NCBI GenBank assembly: GCA_027625915.1
Contig: JANTQA010000036.1
Location: 615,501 to 679,500, forward strand
Direction of reading: 5' to 3'
Source of the DNA: Anaeramoeba flamelloides
Taxonomy: Eukaryota; Metamonada; Anaeramoebidae
Length of the DNA: 64,000 nucleotides
The notes under the pieces were generated by a model. It was not told the DNA's origin and did no database searches. It was given only the letters and a program-made list of their open reading frames with translations. This document shows, piece after piece, positions 22,735 through 36,026 of this stretch. Numbering within the stretch: position 1 is the first letter of the stretch; every line of letters starts with the position of its first letter. Position numbers and translations under genes: made by a program.

Positions 22735-23065
22735 CAGTATTCTGAGTAGCTGACTATTTTTTTCAAAACCCTCTATTATTATCTACTCAATCAAATCTCT
22801 CAAAGTTTAATAAAACTAAAATTCATCAATATACATCATTTTAAAAATTTATACCCCAAAATAAACTCTTTGTTTATCAACGACAGATCTTTAAAAATTT
22901 TCTTTGATCCTAACAACAATACATACAATAGTTTCAAGATTTTTAAGTTCTGAAACGTTGAATATATTGAAAAAAAACTTAATTTTTTTTAGGATAAAAT
23001 GTTCATTAAGGCATGAGATTCGTCTCACTTGAATTTTTCAATTTTAATTTTTTGGGTTTGTGAAG
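22735..23065 (+). repeat. Dispersed repeat I, copy 3
   Basis: More diverged copy of 8020-8345: TATTATTATCTACTCAATCA, TTTATACCCCAAAATAAAC, AACAACAATACATACAATAG and the TTTTTCAATTTTAATTTTTT end are in the same order. It lies about 230 bp before the kinesin-5 start codon. Confidence 0.55.
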
Positions 23066-23297
23066 CAAAATTGATATTTTAGGCAATTGAAATTTATCGA
23101 TTAAAATATCCTTACCAATTAATCTAGTTCTTGAACAACACCCAATTGCCAAACCTTTTCTGTTAATGTGATTTCCTTTTCAACTATAAACTAAGTTTCT
23201 GTCAAGCCATATCTTTTAAATTCAATTTTTATAATTTGCAAAAATTCTCATTTTTTTCAAGTTTATTCAAATCACATTCACTATTTTTAAACCTAGA

Positions 23298-26200
23298 ATG
23301 TCTCTGAAAGAATCAAATTTATATGACACCTTTGACGAAACAGAAAAACCTGTAAACATCAAAGTAGTTGTCCGAATCAGGCCACAATCACCAACAGAGA
23401 AATTATTAAAGATTCCAATTCAAGTCTCAAATTCAAACAAAAACGTTTATTTAAAATGCAGCCGACAGAATGAAAGAACATATTCTTATGATCGAGTTTT
23501 CGATCAAAAAGCTAACCAAAAAGAACTCTTTGATCAAGTCATGAAACCAATGATTCAAGACGTTCTTAACGGATACAATGCAACCATTTTTGCTTATGGA
23601 CAAACTGGGAGTGTAAAAAACTTCTTTCTTTAAAAATCTTTTTATTTCAAATTTCTCAAAGACAATTCCTTTTTGAGTTCTTGATTTTAATTCGTTTTTC
23701 ATCAAGAAAATTTTTAACTATCCGTTAGATTAAAAACCAAAAAATTAATTTTTATTGAAAGATCTTTTTTTGATACTATTTTTTTCAAAACAAAAAAACA
23801 AAACATAAAAACATGCAATAAGACGATTAAAATGTGTTTTAAAAATATAAATTAATAGAACACTAAACTACAAATTCCCAAAGAGTTTTAATAACTCGAA
23901 ACAAAAATTCATAATTTCAAAATAAACATAGTCAAAAAAAATAGAACAACACAAAAAAAAAAGTAAAAAAAAAAACAGAATTATTGATCCACAGAAAAAC
24001 ATTAAATAGTTCTTTGTCTACAATAAACTTGAAAATAATATCCAACTACTACCTGTTTAACAATAAATGGAACTAAATTTTCCATTCAGCTTTCAAAAAA
24101 AAAAGATTTTATAAATCATATAACATTTCAAATTTTTAATTCCATAAGAAGCTTAAAAAATTAATTTCCCTTTTTGAATTGTTGGAATTTGGTGTTTTAT
24201 TTTAATTGTTATGATGTTTGAATTTTTTGGGAAGATTGAATGAAAATTTTTGATCCTTTTATTTTGCAATTAACAGTAATTTCAAAATTCAAGAAAAGTA
24301 AAAAAAAATAACAACAACACAAAAAAAAAAAAAAAAAAGTAAAAAAAAAAGATCATAATTATTGATCCACAGAAAAACATTAAATAGTTCTTTGTCTACA
24401 ATGATTAACCCCGAACTAATATATAATTCAAGAGACATTTTTTGAAAAGAACATTCCTTCTTTCGTAATTTCTTATTGGTTTTGTCATGAATATATCTTC
24501 TCCAAACTCATTGTTTCAATATTTTTCCAAAAAAAAAAAAATTTCCAATTCTTGTAAACATAATTAATAACAATTCGTGTCAAAAATAAAACAAAGGGAA
24601 AAACTTACACTATGGAGGGCCCTGGAAAAAAAACCAAACAAAAAGGTGAAAAGCAGCAATCCAACGAATGGTGGTATCAAGAGGAAACTGCGGGATTAAT
24701 ACCGAGGGCAACGAAGACGATCCTTCAAAATTTAAAACGGGATGGGATTGAATTTGTTATTAAAGTGACATTGCTTGAGATATATAACGAAGAGCTAATT
24801 GATTTACTTGCTGGCACAAACAAGGAAAGCGCCTATAAATTGAAAAGCAACACCACCAGCACAAACAATAGCAAACCGGTTATTCAATTGTTTGAAGATC
24901 AAAAAAATGGAGGCACGATCATTAAAGGGCTGGAGCAAATCACGGTCCGAACATTAAAAGACATTGAAAAGGTGCTCTTTGAGGCATTCAATAAAAGGAT
25001 CACTGCCAAGACAAAATTGAATCACCATTCTTCAAGATCGCACACCATTTTCACATTGCTTGTGACAACAAAGCAATCACAAGAGAATGGGCAGGACATT
25101 ATCCGCACGGGGAAACTAAACCTTGTTGATTTAGCAGGCTCCGAGAACATTAAAAAAAGCGGCTCCAAAAACCAACAGCAATACGAAGCGGGCAAAATCA
25201 ACCAATCGCTATTAACCCTCGGGAGAGTGATCAGCTCGTTAATTGTCAAGCAAAAGCACATCCCCTACCGCGAGTCCAAACTGACAAGGATTTTACAAGA
25301 CTCGCTGGGCGGCAAGACCAAGACTTGCATCATCGCCACCATTTCCCCAAGCGGAACTTGCATCGAAGAAACCAGAAACACATTAGAGTATGCAAGAAAC
25401 GCACAAAAGATCAAGAACAAACCGTCTGCAAACACCAAATTGACAAAAAACAAATTAATCGAGAAATTAAAAAAAGAAAACAAGAATTTGAAAAAAGAAA
25501 TTTCCCTGATCAGACATCAAAACGGCGTCAATAAAGTCATTGAACAATTGGAGCTTGAAAAACAAGAACTTCAGATCGATCTTGAAGAACACAGGGATTT
25601 TTTATTTGAAAGGAAGGAAAGAATTAAAGAGCTTGTCAAGAAAAAAGATGATCTTGAACAGAACGCCCAGGATTTAAATAAGATCAATGCCCAACAACAG
25701 AAGCAAATTTTGGAATTCCATTCGACCATAGACCAACTAAATGGGTTTTTGAAAGAAGTAGGCTCAAACACTAACCAATTACTAAATGAAAATGGCCGAT
25801 TTGAAACGAAAATAAATTCGTTTTCTGCCTTAACTCAAAATAATGACAAATTATTGCAAAATAAAACAAAATTAATTAAGGATGATTTAGATTTGTTTAA
25901 AACACAATTAAATAATTCTAACGTCAATTTAAAATCTACACTGGCCAATGTAAACAACCAATTTAATTTTTTAATTGGCCAAGAAAATTCGAATAAAGAC
26001 GGGGGGCTAAATTTATTAAATGATTCAATTGAGAATTTGAAGAATTATTTATTAGATTTTAATAACAATTTTTTTAATTCTTTAGACAATAAAATAAAAG
26101 AGATCATGTATAAGAACATTAACCTGAATAAGAGTGGTGGAAATACAAGCAAAAATAAAAAGAATTCTGATCAGGATATTGAAAATTATGAAGATATTGA

Positions 26201-27698
26201 AAAAAAGTATTTTGCTGGAATAAAAAAATTTTTTAACGAATATAATAATAAAATGACTAATAAACTCAATAAAATTTCTCATCAACAAAATAAAATAAAC
26301 AACCAATTAAACAACATTTATACCCAAACAATTCAAAAATTAACACAATTAACAAATAAATTTTCCAATAATTATCAATTATTTTTACAATTATATAATC
26401 AAAAAATTAATGATTTCCAAAGCGAATTAAAGAACGACAACCCAATTCTCATTGAGAGAATCAATAATATGCAACACACGTTTGAAAAACAAGCACAGGA
26501 AGATAAAAAGGAGTTATTTAATACCTTTGCTTCAATGTTTGAAGAGATCTCCAATAAAAGAACAAATAATTTAAAATCCCAATTTAAAGAAATTATTGGC
26601 AACATTGAAAAACAACAATCAAAGGTAAACAAGTTTTCTGAAAACATTAAACAGAATGTAAATAAGAAAATGAATATTGAAGAATTTCAAAAAACATTTA
26701 CCCAACAAACTGCCAATTTTAACTCTGATCTTAAGAAATTTAACAAAGATCTTGAAACCAAGAATTCTGCTAACAATGAAAAATTAAAGAAAAAATTTGA
26801 TCAATTTTCAAAAATGCAAAATGAAACTATGGATAATTATTCTTTAATTGTGAAACAGAATAATGGGGAAAGAAGAAAAAACATTAACCAATTCCTTTCA
26901 CATTCAAAATCAACTTCAAATCAGCTGGAAAGGGGAATAAACGAAAAGCAAAAACAAATTCAATCAAAAATGGAAAACATTTCCCAAAATATCAAAAAGT
27001 CTCAAAATATACTCTCAAATGAAAAAAAAAATTCACAGGATCAATTCAAAAAACATTTTGTATACATTGACAAAATTAAACAAAAGATCCACTCATTGAC
27101 ACCTTTACAACAATATCAACCAACTGGCAATACCCCAATAAAGTCCACATTGAAGCCTTTACAAATTTCAGATTTATTAAGAATCACCCCAATGCCACCC
27201 ATTCTATCTGTACAATCTAGACAAACCATGCCATCATCATCATCATCATCATCACCACCACCAAAATCACCACCAACCACAGAACACAACTTATCAACTC
27301 AAAAATTCCCTATTTTTACAACGAATGAGAAAAAAAAGACTAAACGAAAGAAAAAAAAATTATTAAATAAAAAAAAAATTCCAAATTCAAATTTAAGATC
27401 TGTATCAAAATTAAATTTACAAAAGAATTTAAATACCAAAGATTTGGTATTGAAATACACAAAATCAACTACCAAACGAATTCCCCTCACTTCAAAATTA
27501 AACCAAAAAACCAAATCACGAAAAAGGGTTATTGGAAAACCAGTAAAATTTAAGCTCAATTTAAATGAATCCAGAAAAAGAAATATACATTATTCAAACG
27601 GTACGTGTTCAGCATGCGAACCCCTTGTTAATTTAAATAATATTAAAAAAAAGCCCAGGAAATTCACAAAAATTAGGAGAAAAAAAATTATTAAATAA
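23298..27698 (+). CDS. Kinesin-5 (BimC/Eg5-type) motor
   Basis: Plus-end-directed mitotic motor expected to form bipolar tetramers that slide antiparallel spindle microtubules. Exons 23298-23612 and 24597-27698 are joined by a 984-bp phase-0 intron (gtaaaa/ag) that interrupts the P-loop: GQTGS from exon 1 and GKTYTMEG from exon 2. The spliced product is about 1138 residues. The N-terminal motor spans about residues 19-385, with VVVRIRPQ, P-loop 101-108, NHHSSRSH 247-254, DLAGSE 283-288 and YRESKLTRILQDSLGG. GGTIIKGLEQITV and GKLNLVDLAGSENI match kinesin-5 rather than other classes. A long Q/N/K-rich coiled-coil stalk follows, then a BimC-box-like PTGNTPIKS whose TP threonine is residue 951 (codon at 27132), a probable CDK1 site by family knowledge. 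The tail is basic. Loop 5 (MEGPGKKTKQ onward) is longer than in Eg5. The motor half is visibly richer in GC than the stalk. Confidence 0.95.
23613..24596 (+). other. Kinesin-5 intron with a MITE between direct repeats
   Basis: 984-bp intron inside the P-loop codons. An inverted-repeat element (24053-24276) lies in the middle, and an approximately 80-bp sequence ending GTTCTTTGTCTACAAT occurs on each side (23945-24023 and 24309-24402). Confidence 0.85.
24053..24276. mobile_element. MITE M1
   Basis: The left end CTGTTTAACAATAAATGGAA is complementary to the right end ending ATTTTGCAATTAACAG. The terminal pattern (CTGTTAA... AAAAGGAACA... TTTTCATTC) is shared with the element at 40910-41147. No ORF. 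Confidence 0.65.
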
Positions 27699-27806
27699 TA
27701 CTTTATCATTTCAATTTTTAATTTTTTGAAAAAAAAAAAAAAAAAAAAATTCCAAAAATTACAATTGTTCGATTTATATTTATTATTCTTTAAAAATACT
27801 AAATTT

Positions 27807-27844
<38 letters not shown>

Positions 27845-28813
27845 TATAGGTATTTTAAAAAATTATAAATGAATGATTTAATTCTTTTACTGATCATGAT
27901 TGATTTCAACACCCCTCTTCAAGTACAAAATTATTTTCATTCAGTAATTACAATTAATTTTAGAAAGTTTTTATTTATTTATTTTCTTTTATTTAATTTT
28001 TGAGAAAGATGATACAATATTTCTACTTTTTCATTTTTTTTTTTTTTTTACAAATAACACATTTTATTTTTTTTTACAACAATTATATCTTTTTATTTTA
28101 TTAATTAATAAACAAATGATGAAAAATAATTTGTTTATTTAATTCCAATTGATTATATATATATATATATATATATATAAGTAATACACATCCATCAATA
28201 AAATTTATATTTCTCTTAATTTTCTTATTAAAAAAAATTTTTTTTTTTTTTACAAATGTAAGAGAGATAATATCAAAGGAGAGAACATTCCTTTAGTTTG
28301 TCAGAACTACCAAATTTTATTTAGTGATTTTTATTTCCATTATAACTTTAACAATATTATCAATCAAATAGTATCTTTTTTTTTTTTTTTTTTTAAATAA
28401 TTGAAAAATATCATTGAGAAGATTAATGGAAAATGGAGAAAATTATTATAATAGTGAAAAAACCAAGTTAAAATACAAATTGATCAAAAGGTAAAGACAA
28501 AAAGAAAAAAAAAAGAAAAGAAAAATAAATAAAAAATATAAAACAAACAATAAACAACCTGTTAAAAATTATAAAAATACAAGGCAATTAGCTTAATTAA
28601 GAACACATGAAAATTATTACCACCATACCCATAATTAATTTAATTTAGTTTAATTATTGATCCTTGAATTTAAGATAAGATGTAGCTTTTTAAATTTCTT
28701 TCTATTCTGTTTTCTTTTTGATCTGTTTTTTTTTAAATTATGATATTTTTGTGATTTTTTTTCCTTTTTATTTTCAAGTTACACATACTTTAGAGGTTCA
28801 TAATTTTGGTATA

Positions 28814-29003
28814 ACAGTCTCCTATATTTAAGGCTTAAACTAACAACAGAATTTATGGACAAAAAAAAAATCAAATTAAAGCACAAAATTTGGATTATTA
28901 TAAAATAATTTGAGAAATAAAAAATTCCAAAAAATGTAGTATTAATTTAAGATTTTCCTGCCTTAAATTTCGTTGAAAGTTTGTACCTTAAAAGCGGAAC
29001 CGA
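28814..29003. mobile_element. Diverged MITE H2
   Basis: The ends (ACAGTCTCCTATATTTAAGG; GTACCTTAAAAGCGGAACC) and interior (CCTTAAATTTCGTTGAAAGT) match the intact MITE at 63062-63264. Older by its divergence. Confidence 0.6.
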
Positions 29004-30589
29004 ATATAACCACATGGCCAATATACTTTACAACTATTACACCAAATTAAAAAAATTTAGGAGGGAAAAAATCGAAAAATGGTTATAATTTGTTATTTTT
29101 ATTTTCAAAAAAACAACAAAATATATCCCAATATAAAAGGAAATTCAAGTTATTTTCAAAAAATTATGATAATTTATATTATATTCAATTAAAAAAATTT
29201 TAAGAGTATTTTTATACATAGACTGATAATATTATTTTAAGTGGGTGTATTAATTGAATGAATAAGTGTATTTTGATTAATTAATTTAAAAATATATTAA
29301 TGACAATATTTCAAAAAAAAAAAAATAAATATAAATTATTTTCTTAATAATTTTATTTACATTCAAATTAATACTAAATAAACATATAATATTCATTAAT
29401 GATTGAAAAATTTTCGATATTATATCTTGTTATTATCATCTGATTTTATAAATAGTTGATATTAGAGTAATTTTGAAATTATCAAGTATAATAGTTTTCC
29501 AATAAAACTTTGTTTTTGCTTTCAAATAAGATTTGGTAAAAAATACTATTTTTGAATTATTTTATACATTTTTTATTATATATATATATAACAAATAATG
29601 ATATTAAAAAAGCAAAAGTTGATAAAGGAAGTTTAAAATCAAAATTTTAAAAGATCATAAATTGTTTTTTTTATCTTTTTTCTTGTCATAATATTTGTTA
29701 ATTTTTCAATAGAGAAATAAAAATAAAAAAATACAAGAACCTTTATATTTATTATAGTTAATAAAAAACCAAATTAAACCCTTTATAATTGAAAAGAATA
29801 CAATTAAAAATAATTTCCATGACAAACCATTGGTCACAAATTCCCCTTTTATTATCTTTGATATTAGTTTTCGAATTACAAATCATGTGTTACAATTTTT
29901 TTGAAAACTCGATTTGATTTCCCCCTTTTACACAAACAGTTTTTTTATCACAAAAATGAAACAATAAAAACAAATCTCAAATCTAAAAATTTAATATTAA
30001 ATAAAAGAATTAAAATAACCTGATATTTTTCATATAAAAAAAAATAAACAATGAAAAATTATAATAATCTGTGAGATTAAAAAATAAAAATGAAATTTCC
30101 CTCTATTGTGTTTTTTTTTATTTGAGCTACCTAGATGAATTTTAATATTTATTTCAATTTAAATAAAAATTGGTATTATAGTTCTCAAAAATAAATCTTA
30201 CCCTCTTTTTCCATTTTATTAAAATATTATTTTCATTTTTTAACTATTTTTAAGAAATAAGATTTGATATATTTTATAATATCAAACTCACTATGGACAT
30301 CGTTCATATTATACAACTATAGATGAAATATTAAGTATGTAAAGTTACAAATTAAAAATATTAAGTTCCCTATTTTAAATAAATGGATGAATTAACGTTA
30401 CAATTCAATTTTATTTATCATAATTACATGTAAATCAAACTTTATATTGTTTATGAAGATCATGAATTTTAAGCCATCAAGTTGATATTATACAAAATTT
30501 ATAAATATTTTCCACTATTTTAAATTAAAAAAATTACGAAAAGTAAAAGATTTTATGCTACAAAAAAAAAATATTGTTCTGGATTTTTT

Positions 30590-31270
30590 TGATAAATAAA
30601 TTCCATTTCAAAAATTGTGACTTGTCTGAAATAATAAATTAAAAAATATTTATTCATTATGATTTAAGATCAATTAATTATTGAATATTATCATCAATTC
30701 AATTATAAATTATTTTAAACATATAAAAACCTAATATTTACAAAAATTAAAAAAAATAAAAATAAAATCAAAAACTAAAAAAAAAGTGAGTAACTATTTT
30801 TAAAAGTAAAATTTTATCTATTTTTTTTCTGGACTATCACATTAAAAAAGATCACCAAGAAGATTTTTTGATTATAAAAATATAAACTTTTCAAAAGAAA
30901 TTTCAAAGTCTCAATTTTTTTTTAATGTCTAATTATCTTTTCTAAAATATCAGGTTTTTTCTCTAGGCTTGTTCTTCTTAAAAAAAAAATATCATAAAAA
31001 AAGAAAATAAAAAAAAAACAAAAAAGAAAAGAAAAAAATTGGTCTGAAAAAGAAAGCTAAAAAAAAAAAAGAAAAAGAAAAAGAAAAAAAAAAAGAATCA
31101 AATAAAAGAAAAGAAGCTTAAAAATAAAAAAAAATATTACCTAATTAACAAAGAATCATTTTGATCTGAAATTAGTAAAAAATGATCTTGATCTGAGAAA
31201 TGGTAAATTGATTTTGAGAAGAATATGGAATAAAAGCTAACAAAACCACTTCCAAAAAGAATATAAAGTG
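30590..31270 (+). repeat. Dispersed repeat J, copy 1
   Basis: Collinear with 55855-56460: TGAAATAATAAATT, AAAATCAAAAACTAAAAAAA, CAAGAAGATTTTTTG, a long A/G-rich middle and AATATGGAATAAAA near the end. About 650 bp, no ORF; class unknown. Confidence 0.6.
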
Positions 31271-31484
31271 AGTTAACATTTTTGAAAAATAGTTTGTCAT
31301 TAAATTTTCCAATCTTTTATATATTGATTATTTTCTATAAAAAAAATCTATTTATTAAAAAAAACCAAAAAATTAAAAAATATTATTTTATTCTCAGTTA
31401 AAAAATATAAACGTAAACAAAGAGAATGAAAAATTATTTTATTTTTAAAAAAATAAAATAAAAAAAAAATAATTAAAAGACAAA

Positions 31485-33568
31485 TTAATTTTTTTTTTTC
31501 ATTTGTAAAAGCTTTTCCAATTCCATTCTTTCTGTAGCTTCCATTGCAACTTGCAATTTTAACATTTTTAATTGGTCTATTAATTTTTCAAGCAAATTTT
31601 CAAGAGCATTTCTTGCCAAAAAGCCACTTTTTTGCTTGAAAGTTTTCAAGTCTTCAATTAGTTGAACATTCATTTTTCGAATTTCACCAATGGATATTTC
31701 GTTTGGAATCAAATCACCAAGAGCTAAAGTGGTAATTTCTCTATTCTGTGGAGAATAAACTTTGGTATAAGACGAAGGGAAGATCCCAATTTTCTCATTT
31801 AGCCTTCCGGCCCACCACCCAGATTTCTCTGTTGTCAAGACCATTATGATATCGCCCTTGACAAAGGACAATTGCTTTTCCGATTGCCCCGTGTAATCGC
31901 AGATTGCCTTAACAAAGAATTGGCTGCTGATTTCCTTTCTGTAGGGTTCCATTTTGCTCATTATGTCCTCTGAAAAGATTACAGAAAATTTGTCCAACAA
32001 CAGGGTCAGGATTTCGCATTGCAAATAGAAATCCTCGCTGTTTTTGAAAATGTCTCCAGATTCTCTTGCCAAAACAGTTGGGCCAAATACTCTTGCGATG
32101 CTTGAAACATTCATTTTGTTCTGTGCTGAATTTGAAGACAAAGCGAGGAAAAACTGTGTCAAATATTTGATAACCTCATAATTGATTGGTGGTAGCCTGT
32201 TAATCACACTCCTCAAGACCAGCGAGGATTTGTACTTGTATGGACACGTCAGCGCCCTTTTGAAATCGAAAAAGAGATCGTAGGTTAAAAGTGGCTCGGG
32301 CAAATCCTTCAAATACTTCAATAGCAACCCTGAAACGCAGAATGGGTTCTTTTCCGAATTGAAAGTGCTTTCTAATGATTTCCCAGACGAGCCCATCTCT
32401 GCCAGTTCGTTGACTCGATCTATGTTGAAATTCTCTTCATCGAAGAGCCCTTCCTTTTGGAGAATCTCTTCATGGCTCACTAAAAAGGCAATCGTTTCCT
32501 TTAAAATCAATGGTAATAGCCCATAGCTCCCCTCGTCGGTTCTTAAGGATTGCCCATAGCTTAGTGGCGAGCCAAAGACACTTGTGTAGGGCTTTCTTTT
32601 GCTTTCTTTTTTCAAAACTTTTAGCCATCGATCCAAGTGGATTTTAGATTTGGCATTCAACAACAATCGTGAGTTTCCTCGATCTTTGATTTCAGATGGA
32701 ACAATGTAAAACACATATTTTTTTTCTTCATTGTCGGGCTCTTCTCTTAAAATTGAACCATACAACGGAAATTCTAAATGTGGGGTTTTGGACTGTTTTG
32801 GTGCGTTCGTTTTTGCAAATTTTGAAAAGATTGAGAGAAAAAGTGATTTGTTTTAGTTTTTTTGTTTTTCAAAAAGGAATGAGGAAAAAGAATTCGATTT
32901 TAAGACAAGTCTTGTAATTTTTGAAATTTTTGAAAAATTGAAAGAGTTGTACAACACAATTGTGGTTAGTGGCATTTTTTTCAATTTAATTTGAGCAAAG
33001 AAAAAAGCTTGGAATATTTTATCTTGTTGGAATGAAAAAAAAAAAAACAAAAATTATTCCTTCTCTTGTAAAAAATCAGAATTGAAACAACCAAAAAAGG
33101 GAAAACGTAAATTAAAATTAAACCGATTTTTGTGAGTTCAAAATTAGTTTGAAATTTAACACAGTATTCTTTTTTTTCTTTTTTCAAAAGTCCAAAAGTT
33201 CCAATTAAAAAAAAAGAAAAAAAAAAAAAGAAAAATTTGAGAAAAAGAATAATTTTTAAAAGAAAAAAAGAATATTTACATTTTTAGTTTCAAAACAATA
33301 AAGATTACTGTTTTTAACAACATAATACCCTTTGTCCCAAACCTTTTCTCTTTCGTTTTTCCTTTCCAGACTGCTTGCAATTAAAGGAACACCAACAATA
33401 GTCCAAGTCTATTTTTTTTTTTTTTTTTTTTATAATTTTTGGTTTTCAAAAGAAACCAGAAGATAAATGTATTGGAAAATCCGATTTTCATCATTAAATA
33501 TAAACACTCCTTTGTTTTAAATCCGTAAGTACAGAAAAGGAAATTAAACAAACGCTTGAGGAAGTCAT
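31485..33568 (-). CDS. PH-RhoGAP-SH3-coiled-coil protein
   Basis: Predicted regulator of Rho/Rac-type GTPases. Exon 3 (32792-31485) holds the second half of a PH domain (LNAKSKIHLDRWLKVLKK), a RhoGAP domain at about residues 127-325 (LLKYLKDLPEPLLTYDLF, NVSSIARVFGPTVLA), an SH3 domain at about 347-401 (AICDYTGQSEKQLSF, GWWAGRL, GIFPSSY) and a C-terminal coiled coil. Exon 2 (33408-33280) encodes the PH N-terminal strands (KVWDKGYYVVKNSNLYCFE) and joins exon 3 in phase 0 over a 487-bp intron. Exon 1 (33568-33533) is tentative: a 12-codon piece starting MTSSSVCL with a gtactt donor, also phase 0. The total would be 490 residues. The conserved arginine-finger position, IFR in active RhoGAPs, reads LFD here, so GAP activity is doubtful. 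Lipid binding through the PH and partner binding through the SH3 are family inferences. Confidence 0.88.
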
Positions 33569-36026
33569 TTTTGATTTTTGTGGTTTGATTAAAAGAAGAA
33601 AAAAAATGATTGTTTGTTGGGTTTTCTAAACAAATTTTGAGATTTTTTCTTTGATTTGTTTTCTTATTCTTTTTCATTTTATTGGACAATTGAGAACCTT
33701 TCCTTTTTTAGTCTACTTTGTTAGGCTTTTTAAAATTGAAAGTATTTTTTTCAGTCTTTATGATTGTGGAACAGAAAAAAATTATTCCATATTTTTGTTT
33801 TTTTACCTTTTTAAGGACAAATGTCCCTAGCTTTAACTATTACCTATTTCTGTTTTCATTGGAAAAGTTGTCTGAATCACTTTCTTGTAAATCTATTAAC
33901 TATGATTTTTTTTCTTTGTTAAGGGATTAGTTTCTACCAACTAGAAACCAAAAATTCAAGTATGGAGAAATTGAAGGTAAACAGTATTTTTGTTTCAAAA
34001 TCTCTATAATCTCAATTAGTCAATGCCCTGTTTGCTAAAATCAACAAATTAAATAGGATCTATTGTATAGAAAACAATTAAGATTGCTAGAATAAAAATC
34101 TGTATTTTACAACAAATTTAAACCAAAACTCACCAATGTTTAGACTTCAAAGTTGAAAAATATCATTCTTAGATTTGTCTCAAGAAATATTTGTTAAAAA
34201 AATTTATATTTCAAAAAAAAATCAATTAATTAACTCAAAATTATTTTTAGAAATTATTTTCACGAATTGATGTTATAACTAAACAATAATTCAAAATTTT
34301 CCACACATCATTACAACAGTTCAAAATAATACAATTTCATTGAATTTGGAGATAATTTTGATTTTTGTGAAATATGAAAATCATTTTTTCATCTTTTAGT
34401 TTTTCTTTTCATTTCGTTGTTTGAATTACGTAATTTGTTTCGTTCGATCAAAATTTTTTTCAACCATTGATATTAGGTTAAAGTCAAGTTGTTCCAAATA
34501 GAAGAACTCAAATAAAATTAGTTAGTTATATCTAACCATTTGATTGATAGATATCCCTTTACGAAATTTAAAAATATTTACCAATGTATTTTTTTGTTTT
34601 TCTCTATGAAAATTTTTTACATACCCCTGATTTATTAGTATTAATAATTATTTATTTTTTGTTTTAATGGTATTGTAATTTATAAATAATTACTAACTTT
34701 CTATTATTGAATGGGTTTAATTTGATATTTCTTCTAGAATTGATTAAATAAGTTTTTTTTTTTTTTTTTTCAAAAATTGACCTTTAGTGGGTTAAAAATT
34801 TTGATTTGGAGTTTAGTTTCATATATATATATATATATATACTTTATTATTCTATGTAAGTTAAAAATTTGTAAAAAAAACTAAATTGCAAAAATTTGGA
34901 TAAAGTTAAATGCTCTGAAAGGATTAAAATTCTTTTTTTTTACTTCAAAAGTTATATTAATTTTGATTATCAGAACTATTTTAATCATATTTAGTCTTAT
35001 ATACTTTATTTTCACCCCCCTAAAATACATATTATCTTTTGTTGATCGTCTAAATTGTTTCCAGCCATTTATAGAAAGTAAAATTTGATTTTTCTTGAAT
35101 AGAAAAATTAGATACGATTAATTGATATTATATAATTAGTTGATCTATAAATAATTGTTGATAACATTTCAATAAATTTGGCAATACATTTTTTTTTTAT
35201 CTCGTTTCATTATTTTGAAAACTGAGAAATTTCAATTTTCGTTTTTTAATTTTTTCTTATAGTTGAAAAAAAATATTATATATCAAAACATTTATACCCA
35301 TTAAATTCAACCGTATTTAGTATAAATTTTGGTTAAATCCAATAAATTAAGTTATTTTTTATTTTTGTTGTTGATTTTGGGTATGTGTCCAATTTATAGA
35401 ATGGAGTTTAGACTTCGCTTAATGAAATACTTGATTTCCCATTTAAATAACAATTAATACATGTTTTTCAAGAAAAAATGAAGAAATTATTTTTATAGTT
35501 ATGATAATTGGAAATCCTACAGATGAAATAGAAAAAACATGAAATTTAAGACTTGTTAAAAAATAAATAAAATATTCAAAATATTGTTAAAGATTAAAGA
35601 AAAAGAAAAAAAAACATTTTTATTTTTTTATGAAAAAAAAAAAAGGAAACATAAAGATTAAAATAATAATATATTATTTATTGATATAAAAAAAAAGTGA
35701 AATAATATTTTCACCTTTTTTATTTTTTTTATTTTTTTATTTGTTTGTTTTTTTTTTTCAACTATTTTGAAAAAAGAAAATCAGAGAAAAATAAGTATGT
35801 TTTAAAAAAGATGATTTTAAAAAAAATTACAAGTTATTATTCATCTATAAATAAATTGAAAACGATTAGAGTTTAATAAACAAAAAAAATCCTTCAAAAA
35901 AAAAACACAATATAAATTGGATTGTTAAAGGAGCATTCTTTGTTTAATGGGTATATGTTTCTTTAAATTGTTCCCCATTAATTTGTTTGTTAATATATTC
36001 ATCCAGCTAGATGCATTTCAGAAAAT
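33569..36026. other. Intergenic region between RhoGAP and PDK1 (both minus strand)
   Basis: No gene recognised. It holds the RhoGAP promoter and the PDK1 3' flank. A short stretch at about 35330-35420 (GGGTATGTGTCCAATTTATA) resembles the inner arm of the foldback at 59640-63625. Several long T runs are present. Confidence 0.55.

Larger units (their letters stand above)
17439..23297. other. Intergenic region between H3 and kinesin-5
   Basis: No gene recognised on either strand. Contains element C1 (17950-18434), an 80-bp direct repeat pair (18490-18560 and 19118-19190, sharing GTATATAAAAACATTCAAAG), a (CA)n run (19637-19668), a family F fragment (21830-22000), a degenerate solo hairpin (about 22133-22205), repeat K (22310-22690) and repeat I copy 3 (22735-23065). 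Confidence 0.6.
27699..31484. other. Intergenic region between kinesin-5 and RhoGAP genes (convergent)
   Basis: Very AT-rich, with no gene seen. Both flanking genes end here. Contains (TA)n tracts, a diverged MITE H2 (28814-29003) and repeat J copy 1 (30590-31270) with a purine-rich AAAAGA tract at about 31000-31110. Confidence 0.6.

Noticed and set aside
33381-33689. 102-codon minus-strand ORF before the RhoGAP gene
   Set aside because: Wrong frame for the PH exon it overlaps; the PH-coding frame with splice sites explains the region better.
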